Source: Paramecium sonneborni (lineage: Eukaryota; Ciliophora; Oligohymenophorea; Peniculida; Parameciidae). Taken from it: DNA of 64,000 bases. The position numbers and the translations under genes are program-made. Location: assembly GCA_905182985.1 (NCBI GenBank), contig CAJJDN010000061.1, positions 212,799-276,798 of the forward strand, in the 5' to 3' direction. Within the stretch, counting starts at the first letter, position 1. Every line of letters begins with the position of its first letter. The notes under the pieces were generated by a model, which was given only the letters and a program-made list of their open reading frames with translations, searched no databases and was not told where the DNA came from. Shown piece by piece: positions 26,486-39,532 of the stretch.

Positions 26486-27968
26486 ATGTATTAGAAATAA
26501 TAATTTGGAGGATAAGATAAATCAACTATTGAATGTAGAAATTTAAGAAAACATGGTAAATGTTTAACATCTGGTTGTCCATATTCTCATAGTGCAGCAT
26601 CTGTTAAACCAAAAGTTCTGAAAAAGGTATTTTAAGTATAAAGTAACTTAATGCCAGAATAGAATTAATAATATCGAAATAATTATTGGAATCAAAATAA
26701 TTATAACAATAATTAAAATAACCAAGGAAAAAGAGATTTTCAATTTGCTAGATTAAATCAAATCAATAACAATTAATAGAATCAATTTAAATAAAATAAT
26801 TCTATGAATTATAATAATAATCAATATTCACAATTTAATAACAACAGATAACAAATTTAGCCATAAAATTAAGGATTATAATAATAACCAACAATCGGAC
26901 TTTAATTACTATATCAAATGAATTTTGAAAATCTTAAAGGATTTTTGAGAATTATAAATATTAATGACTATTTTTATTTTGGTCTCATAAATGATAAAGG
27001 CATTACATTTTATCCTTATAATGAAACCAAAGGAATAGATATTCTACAAAAGATTGATTTTGTTATTCAATATGAAGTAGAAGATGCATTCATATAATAA
27101 TATACTTAATAAAATAACAGAAAAGAACTCTATTGTTTGGTTATCGTAATTATTGAGTCGTCTTTGAAAAGTGTTTTACTTTATCCAGATTTTTTAAATT
27201 GCTAAACTAATTTTATTAAAATATCCGACATCTCTAATACGTACTTAAAATATGTACATGTGAATACATTAAGTAGTGAATTATATGCTTTTAGTTCAGA
27301 TGGTATTCTATTTGCTTATTGAAGGATTTATTCGAGTGTTCGATCTTCAAAATACTCAAAATTCATTAAAGAATTATGCCTAATAAAAAGAAGTCTTTTA
27401 GTCCATTTTTTTCCTTAATGAAACATCTAAAGGAAGTAATTTTCTTATTTCAACAAAAAATGGAAATATTTATCATTACTTAAATCAATAATTTACTAAA
27501 TTGCATACTTTAATAGATCAAACACTAATAGATATAACTATTGAAAATGATTCGAAAAGAGTTTATTTAGTTACTAAAAATTAAGAAATGTTTAATATTT
27601 ATATAATAAATGAAAACAATGCTTTTGAAGGTCCAGTTTATATACATAGATATCCTATATCGAAAGTAATTGGTTTCAAAGATTTTGAATTAATTAATTG
27701 TTTATTAGTATCTGATAATAGAGGTTAATTGGACATTTTAAAAGAATAATCATATAGTGATTAAGTGAAATTCTTAAGGCAATCTTAATGTAGAAATTAT
27801 TATATATTTTAAGATAAATAAATGGGAGAAGTTAAGAAAATGATGTTTTTTAAAATGGCAAATGTCAATTAAGTTGTTGAAAAGATGCTTTTTGTTTAAA
27901 GATTAAGAGATCCATAAAAATAAGAATCAACTAATTTTGAATTTTATAGATTTTATTAGATGTTTTGA
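26486..27968 (+). CDS. CCCH zinc finger plus WD40-like protein (ZFWD type)
   Basis: 486 residues. A single CCCH finger at residues 17-35 (CRNLRKHGKCLTSGCPYSH) binds zinc and probably RNA. An Asn/Gln-rich linker follows, then a ~330-residue beta-propeller region with weak WD units (FYFGLINDKGITFY; AFSSDGFIRVFDL; LISTKNGNIYHYL; LLVSDNRGQLDIL). A 22-nt intron splits the Gly codon of SSDGFIRVFDL; without it the frame would appear shifted. CCCH+WD40 fusions are known from plants and protists and act in RNA-related regulation. It starts 39 bp after TRIM37. Confidence 0.8.
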
Positions 27969-28086
27969 ATTTTATTATACCTTTTTAAAGAAATCGTTTT
28001 TAAATAGTTTATTAATAATTTGATGATTTTTTATTTCTTATTTAATAAATTCGATTTTGAAATATAATAAACAGAGAAATTAAAAA

Positions 28087-29149
28087 ATGGAAATATTAAG
28101 AGAGTCAATTAAAATACAAGAGGAAAACAAAATGATGAAAAAGCTTGTTTTGTTATAAGAATAGATTGGATATCCATTAGATACTTTAATGAATGATGAA
28201 TTCATTAATAAAATACCAGAAGGTAGTTTTGTTTGGTAAGGAATTATTTATTATAATTTTGAGGACAATTATCTCTAAAAAGTTTGAATTACTAACAGGA
28301 TAAAGAGTCAATTAAAATATGATTATTTAAGAAGAATTATATAAAAATATGACATTTGGAATGTTTGTAGATGAATGTTTTTAGGCTATATTGTAATTCC
28401 ATTTAATAATTTCTGATCTTAAATTTAATTTGCATATAATTTAAGATTCTATTAGAATGCTTAAATAATAAAGATAAATTTTAGAAAATCATTCATAAAT
28501 AAAGTTTGATTAACCAAATAGATTATCAATATGTTACACGAGACATAAAAGTTTGAAAACAGAGATATTCAATCATTATTAGATTAAATATAAGATAAAT
28601 CTTAATGGATAAGAATAAAAATCAATATATGCAAGAGGAGATGAATTAACATGTTCTTTTCCAATCTTAGATGAAAGTTAATCCTTAATTTTATCTATTT
28701 GGGGTAAAAAGAAGAATGAAGGAAAAGAATTCAAAGTTTTAAATAGAATCGAAATTGATTTATAAGAAATATTAATTTCAACTCCTATTTAAAGTTATTC
28801 TAAGGAATAAATACAGCCGTGTTTATTGATAATAGATTATTAGGATGAATCACCAGATGCTCCTTTTACAGGAAAAAATCCAATTGAACTTTAGTATATT
28901 ACTTATTTAATTTATAGATTTTCTATTTCTATGCCTTCGGAATAAAGAATAAAAATTATGAAAACACTTCAATTAAGACAAGAAGCTTTCGAATAATAAA
29001 TTCGATAGGAAATAGAAATCAGAAACTTATTTATTTAATAAATCATTTAACCTTTTAATGAATTAATTTATATCTCAGGTGAAGATTTAAGAAATAAAAA
29101 TGATGCTGATTCTTAAAGATTTTCATGCTCAGCATGTAAAATATTTTGA
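28087..29149 (+). CDS. Hypothetical protein with a C2-like central region
   Basis: 344 residues, one 28-nt intron. Residues 1-50 form a helix then GSFVW. The centre (IKYKINLNGQ, RGDELTCSFPIL, SLILSIWGKKK, NRIEIDLQEIL) has the strand pattern of a C2-type beta sandwich. A helix rich in Gln and Arg follows, and the protein ends SCSACKIF. This is a structural guess, not a motif match. Lies 118 bp after the ZFWD gene and 205 bp before the ARF gene on the same strand. Confidence 0.65.
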
Positions 29150-29348
29150 TATGTTTGAATTTGTTTCAATGAAAAACATTGTTAATTTTTTAATTAAAAT
29201 ATTATATAAATCTGATGAATTCTGCTAAATTTTTAATTAAATAAAATACATTAATTTCCTATAAGGAAAAAAAGAGAAAATTTAGAGTTTAAAAAGGTTT
29301 ATTACTATAGAAAATAAATCAATAAATTAACAAAAGCAAAAAAACTAA

Positions 29349-29897
<549 letters not shown>

Positions 29898-30482
29898 TTA
29901 ATATTATATTTCAATTTAATTATTTGTTTTACATAAACTTTATACATTATATTTCTAAAATATCCATAACCATTCTTACAAAATTTCATAGAGAAAAACA
30001 TTTAAATAAATTTTATATAATAATATATATCAAATTATTTTTTTTTGTTTAATAAAATAATATATATTATTATTTTTATTATAACGCTCAATCATCAAAT
30101 TTATGAGGTTTTTATTATTATCTATAATTATATTTTCAAAAAATAATAATTTTGTTTTCTACAATCTTTAAATTAAATAGAAATGCTAAAAATAATTATA
30201 TTCATAAAAATCAGCTATTTATTTATAAAATAGAATAGAAATAGGATATCAATATTTAAGAGACATTTTATATATTCAAGATTAAAAAAAAAGAGAAAAA
30301 TATGAAGCAATTTTGTTTTAAGTAAATTAAACAAATAATGGGTTTTTTTTAATTAAATTACTTTATATTAAGGTAATAATTTAGTATGTATTAGATGAGA
30401 GGATGTTGATTAAAAAGTGAATAAAAAAGAGATTATTAGTTGAAATGACATAAATAATTTAATTATATTTAGAAAATAATTA
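29898..30482. other. Intergenic, nothing recognised
   Basis: A+T-rich, with TA/AT repeats near 30000-30080. No gene or named element. Confidence 0.6.
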
Positions 30483-33197
30483 ATGAAATAAATATAAGAG
30501 AAGACATATAAAGAATTTACAGATATTAAACATCATATAGGAACACTATAGAGTCAATAACTTTCAGATGAAGAATTATCACTTCTTTATGAGAGATTGA
30601 AATATTAATTTACAAATCTTAATTAACAAGTTGCAGTTACTTAAACTCTGAAAGCAAGTAGTGAGCCACAACCAATTCATAAGAGATAAAAAATAAAGAG
30701 AGAGAAACCATTGATTTAATAATAAGGGAAATCGATAGCACTACCAAAGATTTTGAAACAACCTTCTACAGAATAGAGAACAAAGAAGACAAAAGGGAAA
30801 TTGAAATCAGCTCATATATATTAAGCGAATGTATTAAATAGAGAATTAAGATTAAATCCATTTTCGGATTTACCAACAATATTAGATGATGACTTAAATA
30901 AGGGAGTTAGTAATTTAATATAATCTGGTTTGATACCAAGAGATGTTGATGTAGGTCCAGCATTTAAGAGAGGAGATGAATTATTATCTATATCTTAAGT
31001 ATAAGTATAGAATCCAACAGAGAAAAGTAAGTATTACAACACAGGATAATCAGAAAATCTATAAAAGTATAAAGTAGCTCCTTAGAAGTAAGTAGCAAAA
31101 TAAATAGCAGATTATTCTTCATCATTTGTAGAGAGATAATCTATTCCAAGAGAAAAAGTGTAATAGACAAAAGTTGTAAGAAAAGCGAAGTATATAATAG
31201 AGATCAAAAATGGACATTATGTACCAGATTTTCATTATCAAATAAGACATTTAATGATTTGGGGAGGGATTATGCATATTTTAAAGAAGTTAGAAAAGAT
31301 TGCATCAGGGTAATTAGATGGAGATAGAATAGCTTAATTAGCATAATCTTAATTCAAGGTTCATTTATTTGAATTATATGAATGTTATATTTCAAGACCA
31401 ATAATGGAGAGATTGTATATATTAAATAAGAAATAATTTTCAGTTGATAGTGCAATATTAAAGATATAGTCAACTGTGAGAATGTTCGTTGCATCTAGGA
31501 AGTATAGACATTAAAAAAGGATTGTTTAAAAGGTTATTAGGATATAAAAAGAATTTAGATTAAAATAAACATATGTTTATACAATTAATCAAATTAAAAA
31601 GAATATGGGATAATTGATTAGTACATTAGAAAATAGATAAAAGTAATTTCTATTAGAAGATTTAAATTAAAAGAGAATTGAGATTCATATTCCATCATAT
31701 TCAATTAAATAATTCTAAAGACAATCAATGAGTCATTTCAAAAATAGAGAAGGTTTATAATTGACAAGGCTCTTTGCTTTAAAAGATCCAAATGTAAGTA
31801 TTATATATGTATGTACACCTCTTTAAGAAGAAATTATGGCTTATTTCTATAAATTATTAGAAGTAGCTGGTATAAATCCTGAAGGGAGATTATTTTTTAT
31901 TCATCCAGAAAATATTAATAGATTTCCATAACATTATTCATTATCATTATTGTTATATCTAAGTCCAAAAGCTATTCATTAAATTTCTGAATTAATAAAA
32001 GGATAATTATCATATATTGTTCCAATGAGAGTAGGAAAAGAAGAGTTTTTAATTGCTGAATATCTTAAAACAAACATATATTCTGGTCCTTATGAAATTA
32101 TTGAGAAATACTCTAAGAAATCTGAAGCTATAGAATTATTTAGATAATTATCATTTCCTGTTGCTCCAGAATATCATAAATTTATTAGTAAAGATGATTT
32201 TGTCGATAAATTAACTGTACTGATTATGAAAAATCTGACAGTATAAAAATGGATGTTTAAAATAGACATTGAATTTAATGGTAGAGGAACAGCATGGTTT
32301 ACATTAGAAGGAGTTAAATAATTTATAGAAATTAAAAAGTTTCCCCATAGTATTGAATTTAAAGTATTAAGAGAATTAGTATAAACAGTAAAATTATTAT
32401 AATATAATCTTAGTTATTACCAATAAAAACAGTTTTAGCATTTCCATAAATGTTTACATTTGATGAATATTTAGATAATTTCATAAAAAATGGTGGAATA
32501 GTTGAAGCTTATCCAAATGCTTCAAAAGTGTAAACAATTAATATTTAAGTAAACTTGGAAAATTAAGGAACTTATTAAATATTGAATACATCTACAAGTA
32601 TAGTAATAAAAGAGTATTAATATAAGAATATACATTAGAATGTGTAAAGTTGGTTGTATATATCCTTAGAATGTGTTAAATTTGAATGTAGATTCCCTCA
32701 TATAGCCATTAGTAGAGGAATTATATAAGTAAAATGTATTTGGTTATTTCACATTATCTTTATTATCATTTAACGGAGCTTTCTATACAAAGTCTTTGAA
32801 ATTTGGAATGGATGAATATATTGGAGCTACAATATTAGCAACTGCTATGGACACTGATTAATTCACATATATCCCATTTGTTTATCATCCAGGAATAGCA
32901 GAATAGAAATTTAATGATTTATTTATCAAATGTAGAAAGGAAGGAATTTCTTTTGATATTGAAAAAAAGGTTGGAACATTAATATGGCTATCAGATCAAA
33001 TAGAAAAAGGAGTTCTATCTTTGTTATGTTTAGGTGCTCCAAAGAAAGCAGTTAAATTAACTACTGATGCATTAAATTTCTTATAATAATTTGGTGGAAA
33101 TATTATGAAAACAAATAATCATTAAAAACAGGACACTTTTTACTTTATAGATATAGTTAGTAGATTAAGATAATTAAATAGTGAAGGTTAATAATGA
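30483..33197 (+). CDS. IQCH: IQCH-like protein (IQ motif plus ATP-grasp-like region)
   Basis: 887 residues, two introns (26 and 25 nt). A polar N-terminal third precedes an IQ-like segment (RIQKEFRLKQ) that may bind calmodulin. The C-terminal half follows the IQCH pattern: CTPLQEEIMAYFYKLLE, SLSLLLYLSPKAI, LSYIVPMRVGKEEFLIAEYL, then the ATP-grasp-like FKIDIEFNGRGTAWF, GGIVEAYPNAS and NVFGYFTLSLLSFNG. IQCH is a calmodulin-binding protein required for sperm flagella in mammals, so a ciliary role is likely. Whether it keeps enzymatic activity cannot be told from sequence. Confidence 0.82.
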
Positions 33198-33680
33198 TAT
33201 TTATATTGTTATGATTATAATTCTAATATTACTCCAAATAATGTCATTTGAATTGTTAACCATTTTTATTTATTTTCCATAGGTGTATATTTTTATTCAT
33301 TAATTTTATATAATCTGTTATCAATAATAAGAATGTTGTTATTCTCATTAATTATGATAATGATACTTTTTATTGAGAGTATATTTTTTTATTAGATCTC
33401 TACTCTTTATTTTTTAATTCTTGCTCATATCCTAAACTAATAAAAGACTTATTAAATCTAAATTAATTGGATTAGTTTATCAATTATGTAATATTCTGCT
33501 TTAAATAATCTTATTTACAAATCATATATGAGTCTGAAATCATTCTTTATATTAAATAGTTTGATTAAAAACTCTCTCTATTTAGAAATAAATATCTTTA
33601 TAAATATTATTGATTTAAGTATATTAAGATTTAATATTTTATTAGAGTAATTATTGTATAAATTTTTAGTATTAATTCAA
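33198..33680. other. Convergent 3' ends, nothing recognised
   Basis: A 483-bp stretch between the IQCH stop (plus) and the pseudokinase stop (minus). A/T runs only. Confidence 0.6.
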
Positions 33681-35021
33681 TCAATAATGTTCTGCTATAA
33701 ATTTATCATTCATCCAAATGCCTTCAATGCAATGACTTTAATAATAATATATTCCAGATCCACAAACTTAATCATCAATAAATGTTCCTCTAAAGTAATT
33801 TTGATTCTTAAATCTTAATTCTCCTTTCCCTTATTTCATTCCTTAAGCAACTTAACCCTTAAAGTATTCCCAATTTGATAAATCTACGTGAGTTGTATCA
33901 TCTTAAGCATCTTCTCTCCACATCTCTATATCATCTCCTTCAGGAAGATCATTCAGAAATGTCCCTTCTATCAATTTAAGACCATCCTTAGAAAAGAAGA
34001 TACCTCTCCCTTCTCTCTTTTTAGTTTTCCCATTATATGAACCTACATAATAACATCCATTTGTATAAGGCAAATGACCTTATAATATTTCAACCTTCAA
34101 AGCTTTTGGCAATTCTAATATTTTATTTTCTGGTGTCCTTATATCTATTATTGATTCTGTTGCATCAGGAGATTATGCTGTTTTTAAAATTTATTTATTA
34201 TATACTACCATAACTGTCTTTAATTCAGGTAATTTATAAGCCTTAGTATAATTACTTACAGAGATTGATAATTGAATTGGATCTGGTCTCCCATATTCTT
34301 CTTCTTCTAACATTGATCGAAGTAATCTATCAAAATATAAAGGTAATTTAAATCTAGTTATTATTTCATCTAACAATTCAAAATCAAATCGATCTTATTT
34401 ATATAATATTTCAGTTTTCTTAAATCCCAAAGAATATAGACAAACTAATCCTAAAGAAAATGTATCTGATTTAAATAGATCGTGTTCTGGATGAGTTTTA
34501 TAATACATGATGGGACTATAAAAGTTTCTCATTATTTAATTATGAAATAGAAAAGGATCTGCTAATTTATATACATACTATTATTCAATTGTATAGACTC
34601 TGAATATTCCTTTAGGGTTGATATTGTTATAATGTTGTTTCTATTCTTGCAACTTAGCTAAAGCTGATGATACATATCCTAACATTGACCACACTTCAGG
34701 TACTGTTAATTTAGTTGATACAAAATCTTCCAATCTTATTGGAAAATCAAAGAACATATTGATTGATATAAAATCACTATCATACTTATGAATCACTATG
34801 TTAAATGGATCTTATTCACGTTTAACTAAATATTCAAGTTAATCTCTAATCCTGAAATAACTATCATAGAGTTTGGCTCTAACTAATTTAAACTAAGGAT
34901 CCCCTGTATGTTCATAAACTTCCATTTCACTAAATTTTAAAGCTTCATTTCGATAAGGATAAGGAGGTCTAAAATCTTCTGTGTAAGCAGCTATATCAGC
35001 ACTTGTACAAGCTTGTCCCAT
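33681..35021 (-). CDS. Acylated pseudokinase with MORN repeats
   Basis: 446 residues in one exon from ATG 35021. MGQAC gives Gly2 myristoylation plus an adjacent Cys for palmitoylation. Residues 60-260 keep a kinase fold outline (helix with WSMLGYVSSALAKLQ, then KSDTFSLGLVCLYSLG like the F helix). The HRD catalytic loop is replaced (HYNNINPKGIF) and the DFG site reads DPFLFHN, so catalysis is not expected. The C-terminus has MORN repeats: YYVGSYNGKTKKREGRGIFF, YFKGQVAQGMKQGKGELRF and YFRGTFIDDQVCGSGIYY. MORN repeats bind membranes or cortical structures. This looks like a membrane-tethered scaffold. Confidence 0.85.
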
Positions 35022-35432
35022 TTTATAATTTATTATTATTATTATATGTATAATAAATCAATAATTAATTTATTATGCATCTTATATACTAGGAAATATA
35101 TTGTTATTCTTAATATAAATGCAAATAAATTTAAAACTCAATCCCATCTAATTTAAATCCACCTATAGATTACATCTCTTTTCTGTAGCTGAATCACAGC
35201 AAAAGTATTGATTTTTTTTATTTTATCCGAAATTATCAAATTTTTTTATAGCGTAATTTAATAAATAAATATGAGAATTAAAAAGAAACTTAAGATAAAA
35301 GATTAAAAATCTTCTTTTTATTCTAAGATTTCTAAATTGTAAATTACTTAAAAAAGAAACTATTATATTTATGTTTATGATATTCAAAAATTTTAAAACA
35401 TTTAAATAGTTATATTATATCAGAGCTTAATG
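35022..35432. other. Intergenic, nothing recognised
   Basis: Upstream side of the pseudokinase gene, A+T-rich, no motif named. Confidence 0.6.
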
Positions 35433-36098
35433 TCAACATCTTGGAAATGATATGGCTCTAATTTCATATCTTATTCTGTTTATTAAGCTTACTTATTTTG
35501 ATACAAATTTTTTTTCCTACAAATGAATCGATTTATTGAATTAATTAATTAAATAAGAAAAATAATATTAGCAATTTCTTATTTTAATCGAATATTCTAA
35601 AATATCAAAGTTTCTTAATATGGGAGAAATTCTTTGGGTTTTTGATTCCTTTATAGATTTATTGACGATATCGAAGATGCCAATTATGTTAAACAATCTT
35701 TGAATTAAATATATAATTAATTGCCAATTTTTTAATGAATATTCGACTATAATTTAATAGAATTATGTATACCTCAATATTCTAAAAGTTTGATTGAATT
35801 CTTCCACATCGGGGTCTTCTGATTATGATAGTAATTCACTGAATATGCGGATATTCAATAATTTCTGCTTGTAGACTGTGATTCTTTCTAAAAATTTGAC
35901 TACCTTAAGTTAGTCTCCCAATATTTAATAACAAAGAGCTTGATTTTTTGAAGCGAAACTTATGATGGCCTTACAATAGTTCTTTGGGATGTTTTTCGTA
36001 TCTTTTTCTTCTTTCATTGAAATTCTTTTTCTTTTCTGAATACTTAGTTTAATGGATGGTTATTAATGAAGAATCTACCTTGGTGTACATTATTACAT
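35433..36098 (-). CDS. Hypothetical helical protein
   Basis: 221 residues, no intron needed. The N-terminus is basic and Gln-rich (MQQCTPRQILHQQ). A conserved-looking centre reads KEEKDTKNIPKNYCKAIISF then LKVVKFLERI and FSELLSQSEDPDVEEFNQ. The C-terminal half is Ile/Leu/Tyr-rich and helical, ending ISFPRC. No membrane helix of normal hydrophobicity. The DTKNIPKN..KAI block looks like a lineage-specific motif, but I cannot name the family. An alternative start further in (MKEEKD) is possible. Confidence 0.65.
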
Positions 36099-36684
36099 TT
36101 TTAATTATCCATTTCTAATAGAGACATTCTTTATATCTATTTTATACCCTCCTAAATGTACCTACTTATTTTATAGAGTTTATACTAAAACTTCATTCAA
36201 TGAACATTAAAATACAAATGGATAAATTGGAATACTTTAATTTTAAGAGTAATATTAAGCTATCTACAGATTATTTAAAGCATATAAGAATTTATCTACT
36301 ACTTTTAAATAAATTTCTTAGAATTATTGGTTTTCATCGAAATCCTACCTTTTATTTATTTTATTATGTATTGGTTAATAGATACTTTATGGAGTTTCTA
36401 TATTTTGTTCCTCCTACTTTACTATAAAATCTTTCATTGAAAAATCTTTTTATATATTACTAATACAATTTATTAATCTTATATTCGAATAGAAAATTAT
36501 TTCTCTTTGATAGAATATATAAAATTCTGTATTTGAATTTATTCTACACTACAAGCATATTTTTTATTTTACTTTTTATCAAAATCAGATTAAAATATGT
36601 TATTTTAGAGCTTTATTAGTATAGAAAAAGTTATAATTAAGTTTAAATTAATATTCAAGTTAATCAAAAAAATATTTATAGTTT
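36099..36684. other. Divergent promoter region with a fortuitous ORF
   Basis: Between divergent genes. A plus-strand frame from 36200 stays open past 36427 and into the next gene, encoding Leu/Ile/Phe/Tyr/Asn-rich sequence with no charged pattern. It is treated as chance. Confidence 0.5.
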
Positions 36685-38041
36685 ATGGAACAATATTCTT
36701 AAGAAAATCCATTATTTGAATTACTCTATATTCTAAGAGGTGGAATTCCTCAATAACAATTCTTATTTCATCATATCTTTCGATATTTTGACAAGGATTA
36801 AAAGTTAGCAATAAAATTATGCAGAAAATTGATGAATTATCAAGATTGTAATTAAAAAAATCCTAATGGACAAACTCCGCTTTAAATTGCTATTATTTAT
36901 AACTAAAAAGGTGCTATTCGATATGCTTAACATGACAGTAGATTTGATTTTAATGATGATAACTTAATGTAATTAGCAATCACTAATTCTAACTTTGAAA
37001 TAGTTGAAATATTATTAATTGTAACAATATTCTTCTTAATATTAGGATGAAGGGTTATCAGTAATAGAATCAAACTCAAAGAAAATGAATTCTTAATCTT
37101 CAACTAATTTAAAAATACTAAAAAGGTATGAAAAAATAGAAATTCAGAGGGTTTTGCGGGATGATACTTCTGAATATTAAGAAACTATAATTAATGAAAT
37201 ACCTTAATTTCTTTTAGCTAAGACTCCTGGAAAAATTATGATAGAGAACATAAATGAAAGTTTAATACCTACTACTTAATGCATTTAAACATCAGAAAAT
37301 ATAAGCCAAGAGGGTATTTCAGAAATTAAAATGAAATAGGCTAAGCTTTGTTCTTAGAGTTCATGCTAAGAAAATTAAATACTTAAATAAGAGAATGAAA
37401 TTAGAAAATAATAAGAAAATAGAATTCCTTTTTAGAATTTATTTAGATGCTAAACTTATGTTGAATAATTGCTTTCTACAATATTTCAATTTAAATATGT
37501 AATAAAATATGCATAATTAAGAGCCATAGTTAGATTGCGCAATGCTATTGTTTCTCTAGTAAAATAAGGTGGATTGCTACTATAAAAATTTAGATGGCTT
37601 AATTGAACTAATGTCTATACCACCCTTACTTAACTAAAAATAATATTCTAGTTTTGATTAGACAAATATGATTGATAATTATTGCAAACAGTTTTGTAGA
37701 GAAATCACATAAAAGCTTTACGATTATAAGTCGGTAATTTCTTGTAATATCAAAAGTCATTAAAAAAGAAATAATATAACTTTGATGCACTGAAGGCTCA
37801 ACTCTCATCTAAACTAAAATATGATATTTCATATTAAGGTCCAAGCATGGAGTTGCTATTTAAATTCTAAAATTTGTTACAAATTTATAGAAGTTTGTTT
37901 TATATTTTACATAAACCTTATTTGAATGCTAATTGTACATTTTTCATCTTAGAATAATTCGAGTTGATAAACAAGGTTGAAATGTTTCTTCATTTCTAAT
38001 TGCTTACTACTAATTAGACAATATAGACAAACCATTAATGA
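36685..38041 (+). CDS. Ankyrin-repeat protein
   Basis: 425 residues, three introns (25, 31, 23 nt). Residues 30-115 contain two or three ankyrin units (NPNGQTPLQIAIIYNQKGAIR; DDNLMQLAITNSNFEIVEILL). A polar Ser/Glu/Gln-rich linker follows. The C-terminal half is helical with few Gly (LDGLIELMSIPPLLNQ, MELLFKFQNLLQIYRSLFYIL) and shows no enzymatic motif. Ankyrin repeats mediate protein binding; no partner can be named. The 31-nt intron is needed to join RAI to QNKVDCYYKN. Confidence 0.78.
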
Positions 38042-38215
38042 TTAAATATAGTAAATTAAACCTACTCTATTCAAATTTATCTTACTCATTTTTAATTTAC
38101 TGACTTCTACAAATCTATATTTATTATTAAAAATAATGAATGACGATGTACTATTTAAGAAAATAAAATTAAATGTTGGTATTGAAATGAATCTTTGTTG
38201 ATAGGAAGTTATGTG

Positions 38216-38869
38216 ATGCCATCAGATGAAAATAAGACAGAATCTAAATCATCTATACTGTAGACAGAAGCTTAAAGAATTTTCAATTAATATTCTCATC
38301 TACTAAAAGAGGAAAAAAAATCTCAAGCTTTTAATTAAATAACATAATAAACTAGTGGATTTATAAAACGTTTAGAAGAGCATCGTTCAATTATGAAGAC
38401 ATAAATAGAATTGTAGTTAAAAATATGTTAAGGAAACATATTATTATAAAGAGCATTAAGTGGGATTGAGATAAAGAAATGAATTATTTAATATTTTACA
38501 AATTATATACTCATGGTAGCAATATGGTAATTCATTGAATATGAGATAGAGATTCAAAATAAGTGATAAACTTTATATGATGGCGAATCAAAAGAAAAAG
38601 TTTAAAGGTTTCCAAATTTAGTACCTTTAATCTGTTTAATCTTAACCCAATCAATCAATGATATTATCACTGGGAACATAATTATGATAGGAGTAACTAA
38701 ATTATATTAATATAGTAAAGCTGCATAAGAAATATCCCTTTTCTTAATTAGAATATTAATTATAGATAAATATGTCTATAATTATATTCATAGACAGACC
38801 TATTTCAATTTCTATTAGATTCTTCATTAACATTTGAATTCAATCAATCTTTCTCAAATAGAAGAGTGA
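38216..38869 (+). pseudogene. 217-codon ORF broken by two in-frame TGA codons
   Basis: From ATG 38216 one frame continues to TGA 38867-38869, interrupted only by TGA at 38480-38482 and 38564-38566. Between and after these the sequence is protein-like: a polar start (MPSDENKTESKSS), an amphipathic helix (FIKRLEEHRSIMKTQIELQ), and hydrophobic helices (NYILMVAIWQFIEYEI; NLVPLICLILTQ; AAQEISLFLIRILIID). No 18-40 nt GT...AG intron removes either TGA while keeping this frame. It is most simply a decaying multi-helix membrane gene. Sequence error or UGA recoding are alternatives. The helix pattern resembles the N-terminus of the histidine kinases in this window, but the match is weak. Confidence 0.5.
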
Positions 38870-39532
38870 TTTCAGTTCAGAAATTGCAATAATTTTCAAA
38901 GACTAAGTTGAAAATGGTTAGACATAAAAATAAGAAATAAAGTTATTTAGAAATTGAAGTGACTAGAGAATACTGATTGATAATTCACATAAGAGAGATA
39001 CCACATTTTGGTCAATTTTAAATATTGAGTATAAATTAAAATTGATTAGTTTACTAATATGTTAAATAATATATATTAACATTTTAGGGATATAAATCAT
39101 AGGTGAATATTGAATTATTAATGTAAAATATTTCCAATTTTATTAATATTATTGAAACTTAAGGCCATGTTACAATTACATATAAATAAATCTCTTTTCA
39201 TTTAATTTTCTAACCCATTTGAGTTAATTTTCCTGTCTTAGAAATTATTAGATTGATAATAAAATAATATAACAAAATCACATTAAACAATTTTGTAAAA
39301 CCCAAAAAACTTTATTCAATTCAACTCAGAATTGTTATATTTTGCCATCCAAAAATGACACCATATTTATAAAATCAAGTTTTCTAAAATTTTATAAATA
39401 TTCTTATTTTTGGGTTATCTATTCTTATGGAGTTGAAATTCATGAATTAACCTTCTCCTCTATCAAAACATTTGCTTATGTTTTATAATACTTCATTGAA
39501 AAGATATTATATATGATATACATATTAATATA
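38870..39532. other. Eroded coding remnants, then intergenic
   Basis: Up to about 39050 one plus frame reads protein-like with TGA breaks (SNRRVISVQKLQQFSKTKLK; then LEIEV and LIIHIREIPHF), as if the 38216 ORF once continued, perhaps towards a sensor/kinase region. After 39050 nothing is recognised. Confidence 0.4.

Noticed and set aside
27310..27335. Programmed +1 frameshift at TAT-TGA
   Set aside because: A 22-nt GT...AG intron explains the shift and restores a WD motif.
36200..36427. Plus-strand open frame
   Set aside because: Hydrophobic low-complexity composition, continues into the next gene out of frame, no homologous pattern.
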